A stretch of DNA of 64,000 nt from PMG-095 sp037200885 (GTDB taxonomy: Bacteria; Myxococcota_A; Polyangia; Polyangiales; Polyangiaceae). This document shows positions 50,461 through 59,398 of the stretch, piece after piece. The DNA is taken from NCBI GenBank assembly GCA_037200885.1, contig JBBCIN010000003.1, positions 1,798,001 through 1,862,000 on the forward strand, given 5' to 3'. A program made the translations under genes and the position numbers. The notes beneath the pieces are model-generated. The model did not search any database. It was not told where the DNA came from and saw only the letters and a list, made by a program, of their open reading frames with translations. Within the stretch, counting starts at the first letter, position 1, and every line of letters starts with the position of its first letter.

Positions 50461-51989
50461 GCGGCTACCTCAATCTGTACTTGGACTGCTAGGCCGTAGA
50501 GATAGTCCAGCGAGTCGAGCCTATAGGTGTCGATGCACAAACCGTTGTCCTCCGCGACGCGCAGCCGTTCGGCCCGCACGTCGAGAGAAGGCAATAGATA
50601 GTAGTCGAGCGCGCCAGCGTTGCCTGCGTTCATCCGGACCGCCACCGTCAAGTCTGGCGCCAGCCCGTGATCAAGCCGAATCGTCCAACGCGGACTTCCG
50701 GTGGCGGTCTTCTCGAAGCGGGCGAGCACAATCGAGACGGTGAACGCGCCATTTACGGTGATGAGATCCGTGTGCTCGTCCCGCTTTATTTGGTCCCCCA
50801 CGGCCTGCAATGACCGCACGACGTCCGCGACTAGCTCGGGATGCAACGAACGGAGTCGACGATTCACCTCGATGAATTCAAAGTCTCGCTCGGGCGTATA
50901 GCCGATCAGCTGGTAGGCCCGGACCAGGCTTCCAAACCGGTGTCGATAGACCGCGCTCGAAGCCATACCTTCGACTTCGTCAATGAGGACGCCCGACACC
51001 TTGCCTTGGTGCTCGAGAAGAACTTTCAGCCTGTTGAGCAACTCCTCGTCGCTGACGCGGCGCGCACGCGCCTGGATAATCCCCTGCGCGGTGAAGAAAT
51101 CTTGCTCCGCCACGATGGGTTCGAACGCTTCATCGTTGCGAATCCACATCTCCGGCGGGTTGCACACGCGCCGCTTCTTGAGCTTGAAGGACACGCGGTT
51201 GTAGACGTTCCGCCCGATGTACTTCTCGTTGGTCAGGATTTCGTGAACGGTGCCGCGGGTCCACTCTCCGCCGAGGGCGTTGCGGATGCCCTGCCGATTG
51301 AGCACATCCGCAATTTGGCTTTCGTGGCAACGCTCATTGATGAACTGTCTGTAAATGCGTTGCACGACCGCAAGCTCGTCGGGAGGACCAGGGACCAGGA
51401 CCACCCGATCCGTCTGAAGGCTCTTCTGCTCGCGCAAGTTGAGCACCTGCTTTGGTTGGCCAGCCTGGTCCACCAGTTGGCGGCGCAAGCCGAACCCTGC
51501 CGTGCCGCCTTGGCGAAAGCCGAGCTCGATGAGCTTGCTCTGACCCTTGAACACCTTCGCCGAGAGTTCGCGGCTGTACTCGCCCGCCATTGCCCGTTTT
51601 ACACCCTTCACGATGGTTGAAACTGGGCTACCGTCGTTCTCGAACTGTTCGGCGCAGTAGTGCACAGTGATGCCCGCGCGCCGGCAGATGTATTCGTAGT
51701 AAGCGCTCTCGTCGGCGTCCTGGAAGCGGCCCCAGCGGCTGACGTCGTAGACGAGGATATTGGCGAAGTCCGCCTTACCGTCCTCGACTAGGCGGATGAG
51801 CGAGCGGAGGCCATCGCGCCCATCGATCCGAAGGCCGCTCTTCCCGGCGTCGGTGAAGGTCGCAATGACATTGAAACCGCGCTTGTGCGCATACTCGGCG
51901 ATGACCTCGGCTTGGTTCTCGGTCGAATATTGCTGATGCTCAGTTGACATCCGCACGTACTGCGCTGCGCGTCCGACGCGAAGAGTCAC
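50457..51989 (-). CDS. large serine recombinase
   Basis: A 510-residue protein. The N-terminal resolvase domain has the catalytic serine in YVRMSTEHQ (Ser15), with the arginine-containing NILVYDVSRWGRF region, as in serine integrases. A recombinase domain follows (VVQRIYRQFINERCHESQIA, DVLNRQGIRNA, VHEILTNEKYIGRNVYN). There is no zinc-ribbon Cys cluster, although coiled-coil-like helices occur beyond 300. It probably integrates or excises the module. The attachment sites were not identified. It is first in the operon with two ParB-type genes. Confidence 0.85.
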   Translation of the reverse strand: MTLRVGRAAQYVRMSTEHQQYSTENQAEVIAEYAHKRGFNVIATFTDAGKSGLRIDGRDGLRSLIRLVEDGKADFANILVYDVSRWGRFQDADESAYYEYICRRAGITVHYCAEQFENDGSPVSTIVKGVKRAMAGEYSRELSAKVFKGQSKLIELGFRQGGTAGFGLRRQLVDQAGQPKQVLNLREQKSLQTDRVVLVPGPPDELAVVQRIYRQFINERCHESQIADVLNRQGIRNALGGEWTRGTVHEILTNEKYIGRNVYNRVSFKLKKRRVCNPPEMWIRNDEAFEPIVAEQDFFTAQGIIQARARRVSDEELLNRLKVLLEHQGKVSGVLIDEVEGMASSAVYRHRFGSLVRAYQLIGYTPERDFEFIEVNRRLRSLHPELVADVVRSLQAVGDQIKRDEHTDLITVNGAFTVSIVLARFEKTATGSPRWTIRLDHGLAPDLTVAVRMNAGNAGALDYYLLPSLDVRAERLRVAEDNGLCIDTYRLDSLDYLYGLAVQVQIEVAA

Positions 51990-52022
51990 GCTGATCTCCG
52001 CCGCGCTTTGCCGCGCAAGAGA

Positions 52023-52481
52023 CTAGAGAAAGCCGAGCCGCATGTGATTGCTGACCGTCCCGCAGCAGCCACACCTTGCGCCCGACAAATCACACTCGCT
52101 GATGTCACCGATCTTCGAGGCATCGCTCCGCACCTTCGGTTGATCGCGTTCCGCACCCGTTGGGGGAGCGGCACGTCGAGATTCCGAGAGTTTGCGTCGC
52201 ACCTTGGGCGTTCGGGAACCCTGATCCGTCACGCTTTCTTTGTGCGCCCGTCGATACCTACGCGCGCGCGCACGCCGGTCAGCTCGAGCCTGTTCCGTCG
52301 CCTCGTACGTGCGGCGAATCGCGACCAGCCCGATCGCACGCGCGGCTGCGGCACATTCTCGTGAGCAATACCGGTTACCCCGATCACACCGTGAGCACAG
52401 CAGGAAGGCTCTGCCGCAACTGGCGCGCGCGCAAACGATGAGCCGGAGCGACTGCACGAGGGATCGGAACGCACCGTGCAT
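52023..52481 (-). CDS. Cys-rich mobile-element-associated protein
   Basis: A 152-residue protein with a zinc-finger-like N-terminus (CARASCGRAFLLCSRCDRGNRYCSREC), a basic Arg-rich middle (RADRRARARRYRRAHKE) and a second Cys cluster near the end (ECDLSGARCGCCG). Proteins with this CxxxC...CSRCDRGNRYC signature are, to my knowledge, common beside transposases and recombinases. Its position upstream of the serine recombinase on the same strand fits. Function unknown; nucleic-acid binding is likely. Confidence 0.6.
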   Translation of the reverse strand: MHGAFRSLVQSLRLIVCARASCGRAFLLCSRCDRGNRYCSRECAAAARAIGLVAIRRTYEATEQARADRRARARRYRRAHKESVTDQGSRTPKVRRKLSESRRAAPPTGAERDQPKVRSDASKIGDISECDLSGARCGCCGTVSNHMRLGFL

Positions 52482-52624
52482 GACGGGTTTGTTTCGATCT
52501 GGGTACAGATTCAGATGGCGTCAGCGCGACTGATCCTTGACGGTTACTTCTCGCGGATGGTGGGCAACCGAACCGTCCCGCGAGGCAGGGCCCGGGAGTC
52601 GTCCATCCGACGGCTACCCAGGCG

Positions 52625-53419
52625 CTAACGGCGGCCGCGGTGACCAAAAGTCAGGACGCCGGTGAGGCCGGACTCAGCCTCATCATTGTCGCCTTCCGCG
52701 TTGAGGATCTGGGCCTCGTCCTTCCACCACAAGAGCGTGAGCACCATACCTTCCCCGGCCCGGACCGAGTCCTCCAAGAGCGAGTACCGCGCGGCATCGG
52801 CCTTGTCGATCCACTCGTCGGCGTCAACCACCGTTGGGCCCGGTTCAGGCATCGAGGCAGCCGTAAGAAGTTGCGATGCGATCGACGCGGTGCCGGGACG
52901 AGCCAATAGCCAGAAGTCGCTTGGGACGGTTGATGAGCGAGCGAACCAAAGGCGCTTGGTCCCGTCGTGGCATGCGATCATCGCCGGCATATCGCCGAGC
53001 TCTACCAGCCGGATCGCAGTTGCGGTGCGACTTGTGCGGAAAATGCCTGCCAGCGCTCCGACGCTGGCAAAGGTTGGGACCCTCGACCATGCGGCTGCTT
53101 GGAACATCTTCGGGGGCAACAGCAAAGCCGCCGCATATCGGTTGGCATTCCGCTCAGGGTTCTCTTCACCCCACTCGCGCACAAAGTTGCGGTCCGTGCA
53201 TGCGAAGGCAATCTTGCCGCGGTCGCGCATCCAGCGACCCAGCTCGTGGGCGGCTGAGAACCGGCGTCTTTCTGGCTGCGAATGCGAGTTGACGGTGATG
53301 ATAGCGCGATCCCCGACACCCAGAATTCGCGCTTGGCAGCCATCGAGCGGCTCGTAGACGATCGTCGCCCTGCAGTGTTGAGCGATTGCCTCGATGACCA
53401 GCTCTGACGGCTCGGTAAC
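52625..53419 (-). CDS. ImmA/IrrE-family protein lacking a zinc ligand
   Basis: The frame spans about 265 codons back to a TAG, and no ATG/GTG/TTG exists in the N-terminal part before the domain; the first ATG (53230) lies within it. The domain reads RRRFSAAHELGRWMRDRGK, where ImmA/IrrE peptidases have H-E-L-G-H. The second His is Arg. NRYAAALLLPPKMF and SRTATAIRLVELGDMP follow as in this family. Because the start codon and a metal ligand are missing, it is likely a pseudogene or a non-catalytic relative. It stands next to the mobile module. Confidence 0.6.
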   Translation of the reverse strand, partial: VTEPSELVIEAIAQHCRATIVYEPLDGCQARILGVGDRAIITVNSHSQPERRRFSAAHELGRWMRDRGKIAFACTDRNFVREWGEENPERNANRYAAALLLPPKMFQAAAWSRVPTFASVGALAGIFRTSRTATAIRLVELGDMPAMIACHDGTKRLWFARSSTVPSDFWLLARPGTASIASQLLTAASMPEPGPTVVDADEWIDKADAARYSLLEDSVRAGEGMVLTLLWWKDEAQILNAEGDNDEAESGLTGVLTFGHRGRR

Positions 53420-53571
53420 CTAGCCGCGAACTCTACGAAGCCGCAATAGGCCTGGCTGAGCCGTGGCGGACGACGTTACTCGTTCGTTCGGCGGGCGAGG
53501 AAGCAACCGGCAATCGTCAGTTAGAACCGACACGCCGTCGGCGCGGGCCGCATGTGCCGGGCTGGCGCAGA

Positions 53572-56500
53572 TCAGGGAGCAAGGACTCCCTGATTGGCTC
53601 TAAGCCACATCGCGACGATTTCCGAGGCCTGTCGCGCGCCGAACGGGTTTAGCCGCATTTCAAGCGGAATCATTCGAAAGACATGTTGCACAATTCGGAG
53701 CGAGCGATCGCGAGCCTTCAGCCGATCGAGGATGGAAGTAATGATGATCGTCTGCGTGGTCGAAAACCGCACATCAGCCATGCACGCCGCGATGAGTCCC
53801 AGTGCCATACTCACACAGGCCCTCTGGTCCGTCGTTGGAGCGCCCAGTACCCTGAAATTGTGCTGGAGGACAGGACTGGCGAGCTTCCATTCCGCGAGCT
53901 TGGCGGCTTGAACGAGCACGCCAGCGTCGACGAAGGTCCCCGAGTAGCGGTACGCCTGCAACTTGGCGGATGCCTGTCGCATACGGACGTCGTCTATCCT
54001 CCCGCTACTTTCGAGCCAGCGCAGTACCGCCTGGGTCCATACACGTGGAACGGCGAAGAATTCTTTGCCGAGAAACTCAAGCACGCGATCGTCTGACCAA
54101 AGCACGAAACCGTGCTGCTTTGCAGCCGCCATCGCATGCGCCGACCACGCCCCGGCAATCGAGAGCAGCTGTTCGCGGCGCTCGGTCGGCAAGGCGGCAA
54201 GACTCTCTGAGCTCAGAGTTTGTCCCTTTGCTAGCGAAGCTCCGACCTCTCTCCACGACGCGCGATGTTGCTGACGCATATCGCTCGGGATCTCTCGGAG
54301 CGCGAGCCGATCACCATCGAGCGAGAGAACGCCACCTTCACGCGCATCCAGCTCCGACGTGTATTCCTTCTGAACCGAGTCGAAGCTCTGTTGGACCGTT
54401 CCAAACGCGAACGGAAGTGTCTCCAACACGTCGATTGCCCCGATCTCTCGAAGCGTCCATATGGCGGTGCCGTCGAGTACGATGCCGCGCGCACTCGCCA
54501 ACGAAGCTGCGGCCTGTTGAAAAGTTGCGTCATCGGCGTAGACGCAGTTGACAAAAAGATCGTCGTCCCGCGTCAGGTGTTCCATGGTCTGGAAGACCGG
54601 CCGCCCTACTTTCTCTGCCATCAGAGAAATCGGTACGGCGCCGCCGCGATAGAATTCGTCGAGACGTTTGACGTTCTCCACCTGTGCTTTCAACATGTTC
54701 AGCAGCGGAGCAAAGTCGAACTCGCCCGTCACTGGATCCGTCTTGAGCTGGTGCTCCTCAAGCAGTGGTTGCTCTGGAAAGCGCATCTGCCACGTGTGTA
54801 GCGAATCTCGATATCGATGAACGGCCGCGGCCTCGATCGTTTTTACGACTACAGTCCGTGATGCGATCACTCCCCCTGCAAGGGCGACGAGGTCGCCGGA
54901 GCGCGCGCCAAGAAGGCGGGCCGCCCACGGTTCTGTCGCCGGGACCACGTCCGGGAGTCCTGCGACGTACTCATCCTCGATTGTGTACCAAGTGGGATGC
55001 GCATCTCCCTCCTGAATCTCAACGGCGACGCCGACTTTGACCACTTCCGGCACAGTGACCAATGGCTGGTCGGTATCGCGCTCGAACAGGAAACATTGAA
55101 TTAGAGCGGCATGTGGCACAGGCTCGTCGGGGAAGCGGAGCACGCATCGATAGGCGTAGTCGACCGCCTCAGAACGCAAGCCGGCTACAAGCAGCGCCTC
55201 AATGAAGAGGCCAACGTAGTGAAGGGCGGTTGTGGTCGCTGAAGGAATATCAGCGACCTCGATATTCGTGACAATTCGCCCGAGTCGACGCTGCCGGATG
55301 GCGCGCCGTGCCTTCAGGGCACCGAGCTCTTGCGGGTCCGATTCGGTTGCCACGGCGTCCTCCGTCTTCTGCAGCGCCTGATTCGGATCATACTGGTCGA
55401 GCAAGTACAGGTAGTTCCAGCGTGCTGCCGCATCGAGAGCGTGGTTTGCCCAGAGGTCCGCACACCATTCGATGACGAGGTCGTCCCGTTTTGCCTCCAT
55501 CGCGACCGCCAGGAAGGTCTTCGTGTCGCTTGTGAGAACCGTCTTCGACGCGAGCGGCAGATGCGCATCCAACGCGGTATGGAGATCGTTGAGTTGCCGG
55601 AGGAGGGACACAGCCATCCTGCGAGTCGACCCAGTCGACGCTTCGTTCAGCGCAGCAGCCGCCTCTTTTGCGAGAGAGCCCGCTCGTTCCTGATCGTCCT
55701 GCGCAATTGCAATCCGCGCTTCCTGAGCCAGGGAGCACGCTCGGTCGATGCCAACCGCGGCAGCCTGCTGAACAGCATCGAGCGCGGCTTCGCGTCGTCG
55801 CTGAGCGAGAAGATCCGTGACCATGATGTTGAGCGCCTGCTCGAGGTGGGGGCCGCCCAGTCGGGGTAGGAGCTTTCGGAGTTCCCGCCGCGCGTTCTCG
55901 CGGTCGGCGCCTTGGTTTCGATTCAGAAAAGCGACGGCGCGCAGCATGCCGGCGTCCACGTTGTCATCGAACTTGAGCGCGCGCGCCGCGAAGTGCAGTG
56001 CGCGTTCGTGTCGGCCCTGAGACAGGGCTAGCTGGCTTCGCATGACATCGATCCCCGCGAGCGCGCGTGGATAGCCGGTGGCCAGTCGAGTCGCCTCTTC
56101 CAGACTTCTTTCGGTCTGATCTTCGTCTCTCAGAAGCCCAACGAACTGGGCGTGTGCCAGGCGCGCGCTCAGGGCCGTGCGCAAGTCTTTTGCTTGCTCC
56201 GCTTCACGGGAGGCTTGTTCAAGGAGCGAGAGCCCGACCTCGATCCTCCTGCGCGCGAAGGGATCGTCCACAACGTCGCGAGGGTCTTCCGGAAGGTGGG
56301 GCTCGACGATGGCCCGCGCCTCAATGAAACGCGAGTCGTAGGTTTCATTCCCGAGTTCCTTCAGCTGCTCGATGAAGGTAAGCGTTTCGCTATAGTTGTC
56401 CGCCCGGAGACTTCGATCGGCGAAAGCCAAAACAACCCGAGGATCCGATATGGCTGATCCAACCTCCGCAGTGAGGTTGTCCACGGCGTGATCGGCTGGG

Positions 56501-57420
56501 GCGTACGCTACGTACGCGGCGATGATCTGTCGGTCGTCCTTTTTCGCCGCCAATGCCGCCTTGATTGCCTGCCAGGCTTCATCGTGGTTCCCGAGCAGAT
56601 TGTACCCGTGCGCCCGGTTGGCGAGAGCCTTCTCGTGTTCGGGGTACTCCTCGGCTGCCTTCAGCAGTAGCTCCCCCGCAGCGACGTCATTGCCGATCCG
56701 GTGTTCAACGAAGCCTAGATTGGCGAGGCACCGGAAGCGTTGGAGGGGCGTCAGTCGGTCATACTTCGTGGCCTTCAGGTCTCGTAGCAGCGCCTCGGCG
56801 GCACTGTACTCGTGTGCATCAAGAAGACGCTTCGCGCGATCGAGCTCTGAATCCAAGGCCGAGAGACCTGCTTCTCGAACGTCACCGACCAGGTCATTGA
56901 GCTGCGTTTTGATCGGCGCGATTCCGCGTGCCATCCCCTGTTCAATCTCTGAATGAACGATGGCGCGGACGGAAGCGTGTGAGGACACGAGGTACCGTTC
57001 GCGAAATTCGTCTTCCTGGTCGAGCTTGAGCTCGATGTCTTCCCAGTAGATGAGCTCGACGGCGAACTTCCCCACTGCGCGGCGCGCGGCGTTCAGCTTC
57101 GCGATCGTCTCGACTGCGTGCGGAGTCTTTTTGCCAGTTGTGCATACCGCGTAGCGACGGATGGTCAGAGGAAACGAGTCGGCCATGGCGACCTCTGCGA
57201 GAATCTCTGCCGCTTGCAGCGCCTTGCCGGATTCGTGCAGCTTGCACTGCGCAGCCCAGCAGTCGTCGGCATTCGCCGTGTCCACGATGTCGACGCCGTG
57301 CTGGGCGTAGCCACTCTTGGCGTAGCGCGCCAAACCTGGCCGATTCCATTCGCGACGGAGATAGTCGACGCACAGCTGCTCGAACTCTTCGAACGTCTTC
57401 GGGACTGAATAGCTGCGCAT
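53572..57420 (-). CDS. Mrr-like nuclease / TPR / PIN-like fusion protein
   Basis: A protein of 1282 residues from the ATG at 57420; the ATG at 57474 would give 1300 but overlap the divergent gene. Residues about 25-130 form a restriction-endonuclease-like domain (FEEFEQLCVDYLRREW, GVDIV with Asp, AAQCKLH with Q-x-K). The middle, about 190-760, is a TPR array (ALANRAHGYNLLGNHDEAWQA and similar). Around 1000-1140 a PIN-like nuclease part is suggested by ARGIVLDGTAIWTLREIG and FVLWSDDRVLEFLGK. An acting nuclease on each end joined by a sensor-like solenoid is typical of antiviral proteins. It is divergent from the DUF3800 operon. No close family is known to me. Confidence 0.65.
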   Translation of the reverse strand: MRSYSVPKTFEEFEQLCVDYLRREWNRPGLARYAKSGYAQHGVDIVDTANADDCWAAQCKLHESGKALQAAEILAEVAMADSFPLTIRRYAVCTTGKKTPHAVETIAKLNAARRAVGKFAVELIYWEDIELKLDQEDEFRERYLVSSHASVRAIVHSEIEQGMARGIAPIKTQLNDLVGDVREAGLSALDSELDRAKRLLDAHEYSAAEALLRDLKATKYDRLTPLQRFRCLANLGFVEHRIGNDVAAGELLLKAAEEYPEHEKALANRAHGYNLLGNHDEAWQAIKAALAAKKDDRQIIAAYVAYAPADHAVDNLTAEVGSAISDPRVVLAFADRSLRADNYSETLTFIEQLKELGNETYDSRFIEARAIVEPHLPEDPRDVVDDPFARRRIEVGLSLLEQASREAEQAKDLRTALSARLAHAQFVGLLRDEDQTERSLEEATRLATGYPRALAGIDVMRSQLALSQGRHERALHFAARALKFDDNVDAGMLRAVAFLNRNQGADRENARRELRKLLPRLGGPHLEQALNIMVTDLLAQRRREAALDAVQQAAAVGIDRACSLAQEARIAIAQDDQERAGSLAKEAAAALNEASTGSTRRMAVSLLRQLNDLHTALDAHLPLASKTVLTSDTKTFLAVAMEAKRDDLVIEWCADLWANHALDAAARWNYLYLLDQYDPNQALQKTEDAVATESDPQELGALKARRAIRQRRLGRIVTNIEVADIPSATTTALHYVGLFIEALLVAGLRSEAVDYAYRCVLRFPDEPVPHAALIQCFLFERDTDQPLVTVPEVVKVGVAVEIQEGDAHPTWYTIEDEYVAGLPDVVPATEPWAARLLGARSGDLVALAGGVIASRTVVVKTIEAAAVHRYRDSLHTWQMRFPEQPLLEEHQLKTDPVTGEFDFAPLLNMLKAQVENVKRLDEFYRGGAVPISLMAEKVGRPVFQTMEHLTRDDDLFVNCVYADDATFQQAAASLASARGIVLDGTAIWTLREIGAIDVLETLPFAFGTVQQSFDSVQKEYTSELDAREGGVLSLDGDRLALREIPSDMRQQHRASWREVGASLAKGQTLSSESLAALPTERREQLLSIAGAWSAHAMAAAKQHGFVLWSDDRVLEFLGKEFFAVPRVWTQAVLRWLESSGRIDDVRMRQASAKLQAYRYSGTFVDAGVLVQAAKLAEWKLASPVLQHNFRVLGAPTTDQRACVSMALGLIAACMADVRFSTTQTIIITSILDRLKARDRSLRIVQHVFRMIPLEMRLNPFGARQASEIVAMWLRANQGVLAP

Positions 57421-57445
57421 CGGTTGGAACCTGACCGTTCCGGGC

Positions 57446-57712
57446 ATGAGACTTGCCAGCGTCGAAAAGATCAAGAGGGATGGTTCGGAGCTTCATCTTC
57501 GCTTGGAGAAGCACGAGACCGTGCCGGCCCTCACAAGCCTCGGCGCGCTCGGAGAATCTGGTCCCTGGGATGCGCGTCGCGAGGTTCGGTGGATGAACGC
57601 GAACCTTGGTCGCTTCGCGTACGACTTCCGCATGGATCCCTCTGTACGTCCGCAACGTTGCGCATGCTTCGCAACTCCGGTACGACCAGGCGAATCTCTC
57701 TTCCTCGAGTAG
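57446..57712 (+). CDS. small hypothetical protein upstream of the DUF3800 gene
   Basis: An 88-residue protein with a good codon pattern; the start is ATG 57446, only 26 bases from the opposite gene's start. It has a helical N-terminal half and a Trp/Arg-rich middle (WDARREVRWMNANLGRF), plus a Cys-containing end (QRCACFATPV). No family is recognised. The DUF3800 gene starts seven bases later, so the two are a pair. Confidence 0.5.
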   Translation: MRLASVEKIKRDGSELHLRLEKHETVPALTSLGALGESGPWDARREVRWMNANLGRFAYDFRMDPSVRPQRCACFATPVRPGESLFLE

Positions 57713-57718
57713 CGCGGC

Positions 57719-58861
57719 ATGAACAATTCTGACATCCACGAAGCGACGATGTCTGCGGCTCGCTCTCGTGCACTGGGAGCGCCAGCGTCGCCGACGCATA
57801 CATTCTTCGTCGATGAGTCAGGTCATGCCGGAGCAAACTACCTGGACGCAGCGCAGCCGTTCCACGTCGCGGCCGGAATGCTCGTGCGAAACGAGCACAA
57901 AGAGGACCTCCGGCGTGCGATCGATGGTGAACGACGGCAGGGCGCTTCGGAGCTGAAGGCGAGCACGCTGCTGCGTTCCGCATCCGGACAAAAGCGCCTG
58001 CTTCGAATCTTAGAGCAGACTGCCAGCGAACCCGGCGCAAGGTTCTTCGTCGTAATGGAGCGCCGTTTCTGCATTACGGCGAAACTCGTCGATGTCTTTT
58101 TGGACCCTGAGCTTCAGGATGGAGTCGATTGGCTACCTACCTCGGCGCTCTCTCGGCGGAGGGTGATTACGGAGTTACTGCACCGGGAGCTACCCACCGA
58201 CACGTTGGAGGGATTCGCGCGCGCTTATCAAACGCCGAGCGAGGAGGCATTCGCCGTCGTGCTTCGGCAGGTTATCCAGGATACGGCGAGCCTAAAGCTG
58301 GACGACCTGGCTTCTGCCTTCAAGGGAGCACTCGCGAACGTTGAGCGAATCTGCGAAGCCGAAATCAGAGGTGACGAAACAAGTACTCATGGGCAATGGG
58401 CAGCGCTGAATATCCCGGCTCTCATGCACCTCCTGCGATACGTCGACGTCCACATGGACTCTCGCGGTGCATATTCGGTCGTGCACGACACGTCCGTCGA
58501 GTTCGAGGCACTATTCACGCGAGTTACCAAGATGTTTAGCGCGAGTGGGAGCTCCGCGGTCGACCTCACCCTGGAGGACGGCACGCGACACCGCGCTGCG
58601 CTGCGCAATTTCACGGACTTCAAAATGGAAGATTCGAAGACCGAGCCGATTCTTCAAGTGGCGGACCTCATTGCATCGAGTATTGCCCGTGCTGCGCGGA
58701 TTGCGGCATCTGGTACAAACGCAAATCGCGAGGCGCGTGCACTCACCAAGTTCGCGCTCTCCCCGTTGCGATACAGTGACGACCTGGGTAACCAGCTCTT
58801 TGCCGGAGTCTTTACCTCGCCCGGCGCTCGACGGTCGCTAAAGGCAGTGCTCGGCGTTTGA
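57719..58861 (+). CDS. DUF3800-type protein
   Basis: A 380-residue protein with the DUF3800 signature: HTFFVDESGHAGANY near the N-terminus (RNase-H-like, with the first acidic residue) and EPILQVADLIASSIARA near the C-terminus (Q-V-A-D). Between them is a long helical insertion. The family is found in defence islands and is thought to have an RNase H-like nuclease fold; an activity has not been shown to my knowledge. It follows a small partner gene and faces the large Mrr-TPR-PIN protein. Confidence 0.75.
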   Translation: MNNSDIHEATMSAARSRALGAPASPTHTFFVDESGHAGANYLDAAQPFHVAAGMLVRNEHKEDLRRAIDGERRQGASELKASTLLRSASGQKRLLRILEQTASEPGARFFVVMERRFCITAKLVDVFLDPELQDGVDWLPTSALSRRRVITELLHRELPTDTLEGFARAYQTPSEEAFAVVLRQVIQDTASLKLDDLASAFKGALANVERICEAEIRGDETSTHGQWAALNIPALMHLLRYVDVHMDSRGAYSVVHDTSVEFEALFTRVTKMFSASGSSAVDLTLEDGTRHRAALRNFTDFKMEDSKTEPILQVADLIASSIARAARIAASGTNANREARALTKFALSPLRYSDDLGNQLFAGVFTSPGARRSLKAVLGV

Positions 58862-58908
58862 CGTTGTCGACCGGGTCGAACGCCGAAGACAATCGCAGCT
58901 CGCGAGAG

Positions 58909-59221
58909 CTACTTCAGAGTCGATAGCCATTGCTTGCGTCGTCTCGGCGCTGAAAGTCGGATGTCCCCACACAGCTGACAGAGCTCGACAGTGGGCGCAG
59001 CGCCGTCATTTCCTTCCCAGACGACGAGACTGACGCGGCCATCCGCTTGAAACGCTCCAGTGGGGGCGATATTTACCCGTTCGGCAAACACGGCACTGAT
59101 CCGCCGGCCCCGCGCCGAACAGCTCGCTGATTGCGCCATCAATTCCTCGAATGACCTCAGCCATAGTCTGAAACCGTGCAGTTGGCTCTTCGACGATCAT
59201 CCGATCGAGCAGCCGTACCAA
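58909..59221 (-). pseudogene. C-terminal remnant of a Ser/Thr kinase-like gene
   Basis: Two frames on the minus strand give a kinase-type end: LLDRMIVEEPTARFQTMAEVIRGI, then a Cys pair (CRVC). The other frame continues TGAFQADGRVSLVVWEGND and ELCQLCGDIRLSAP. A zinc-ribbon tail after a kinase domain is known in some bacterial kinases. The catalytic part is missing and the frame is broken, so this is a dead fragment. The 59222-59398 gap shows nothing else. Confidence 0.45.
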
Positions 59222-59398
59222 GCATGTGGCGGGGGGGCTGTGTGCTGAAAGTGCGCGGCTCGCCAGTTGGCACCGCTATCGGTCGGCGGATGGCCGGACC
59301 CAACAAGCGAAAGCCACAGAATCCAATTCCCTGGCGAGGTGCAGGGTTAGCGGCTCGGGTCATCTTCTACGCGAAAATGACCTTAACCTTGCCCGCGT

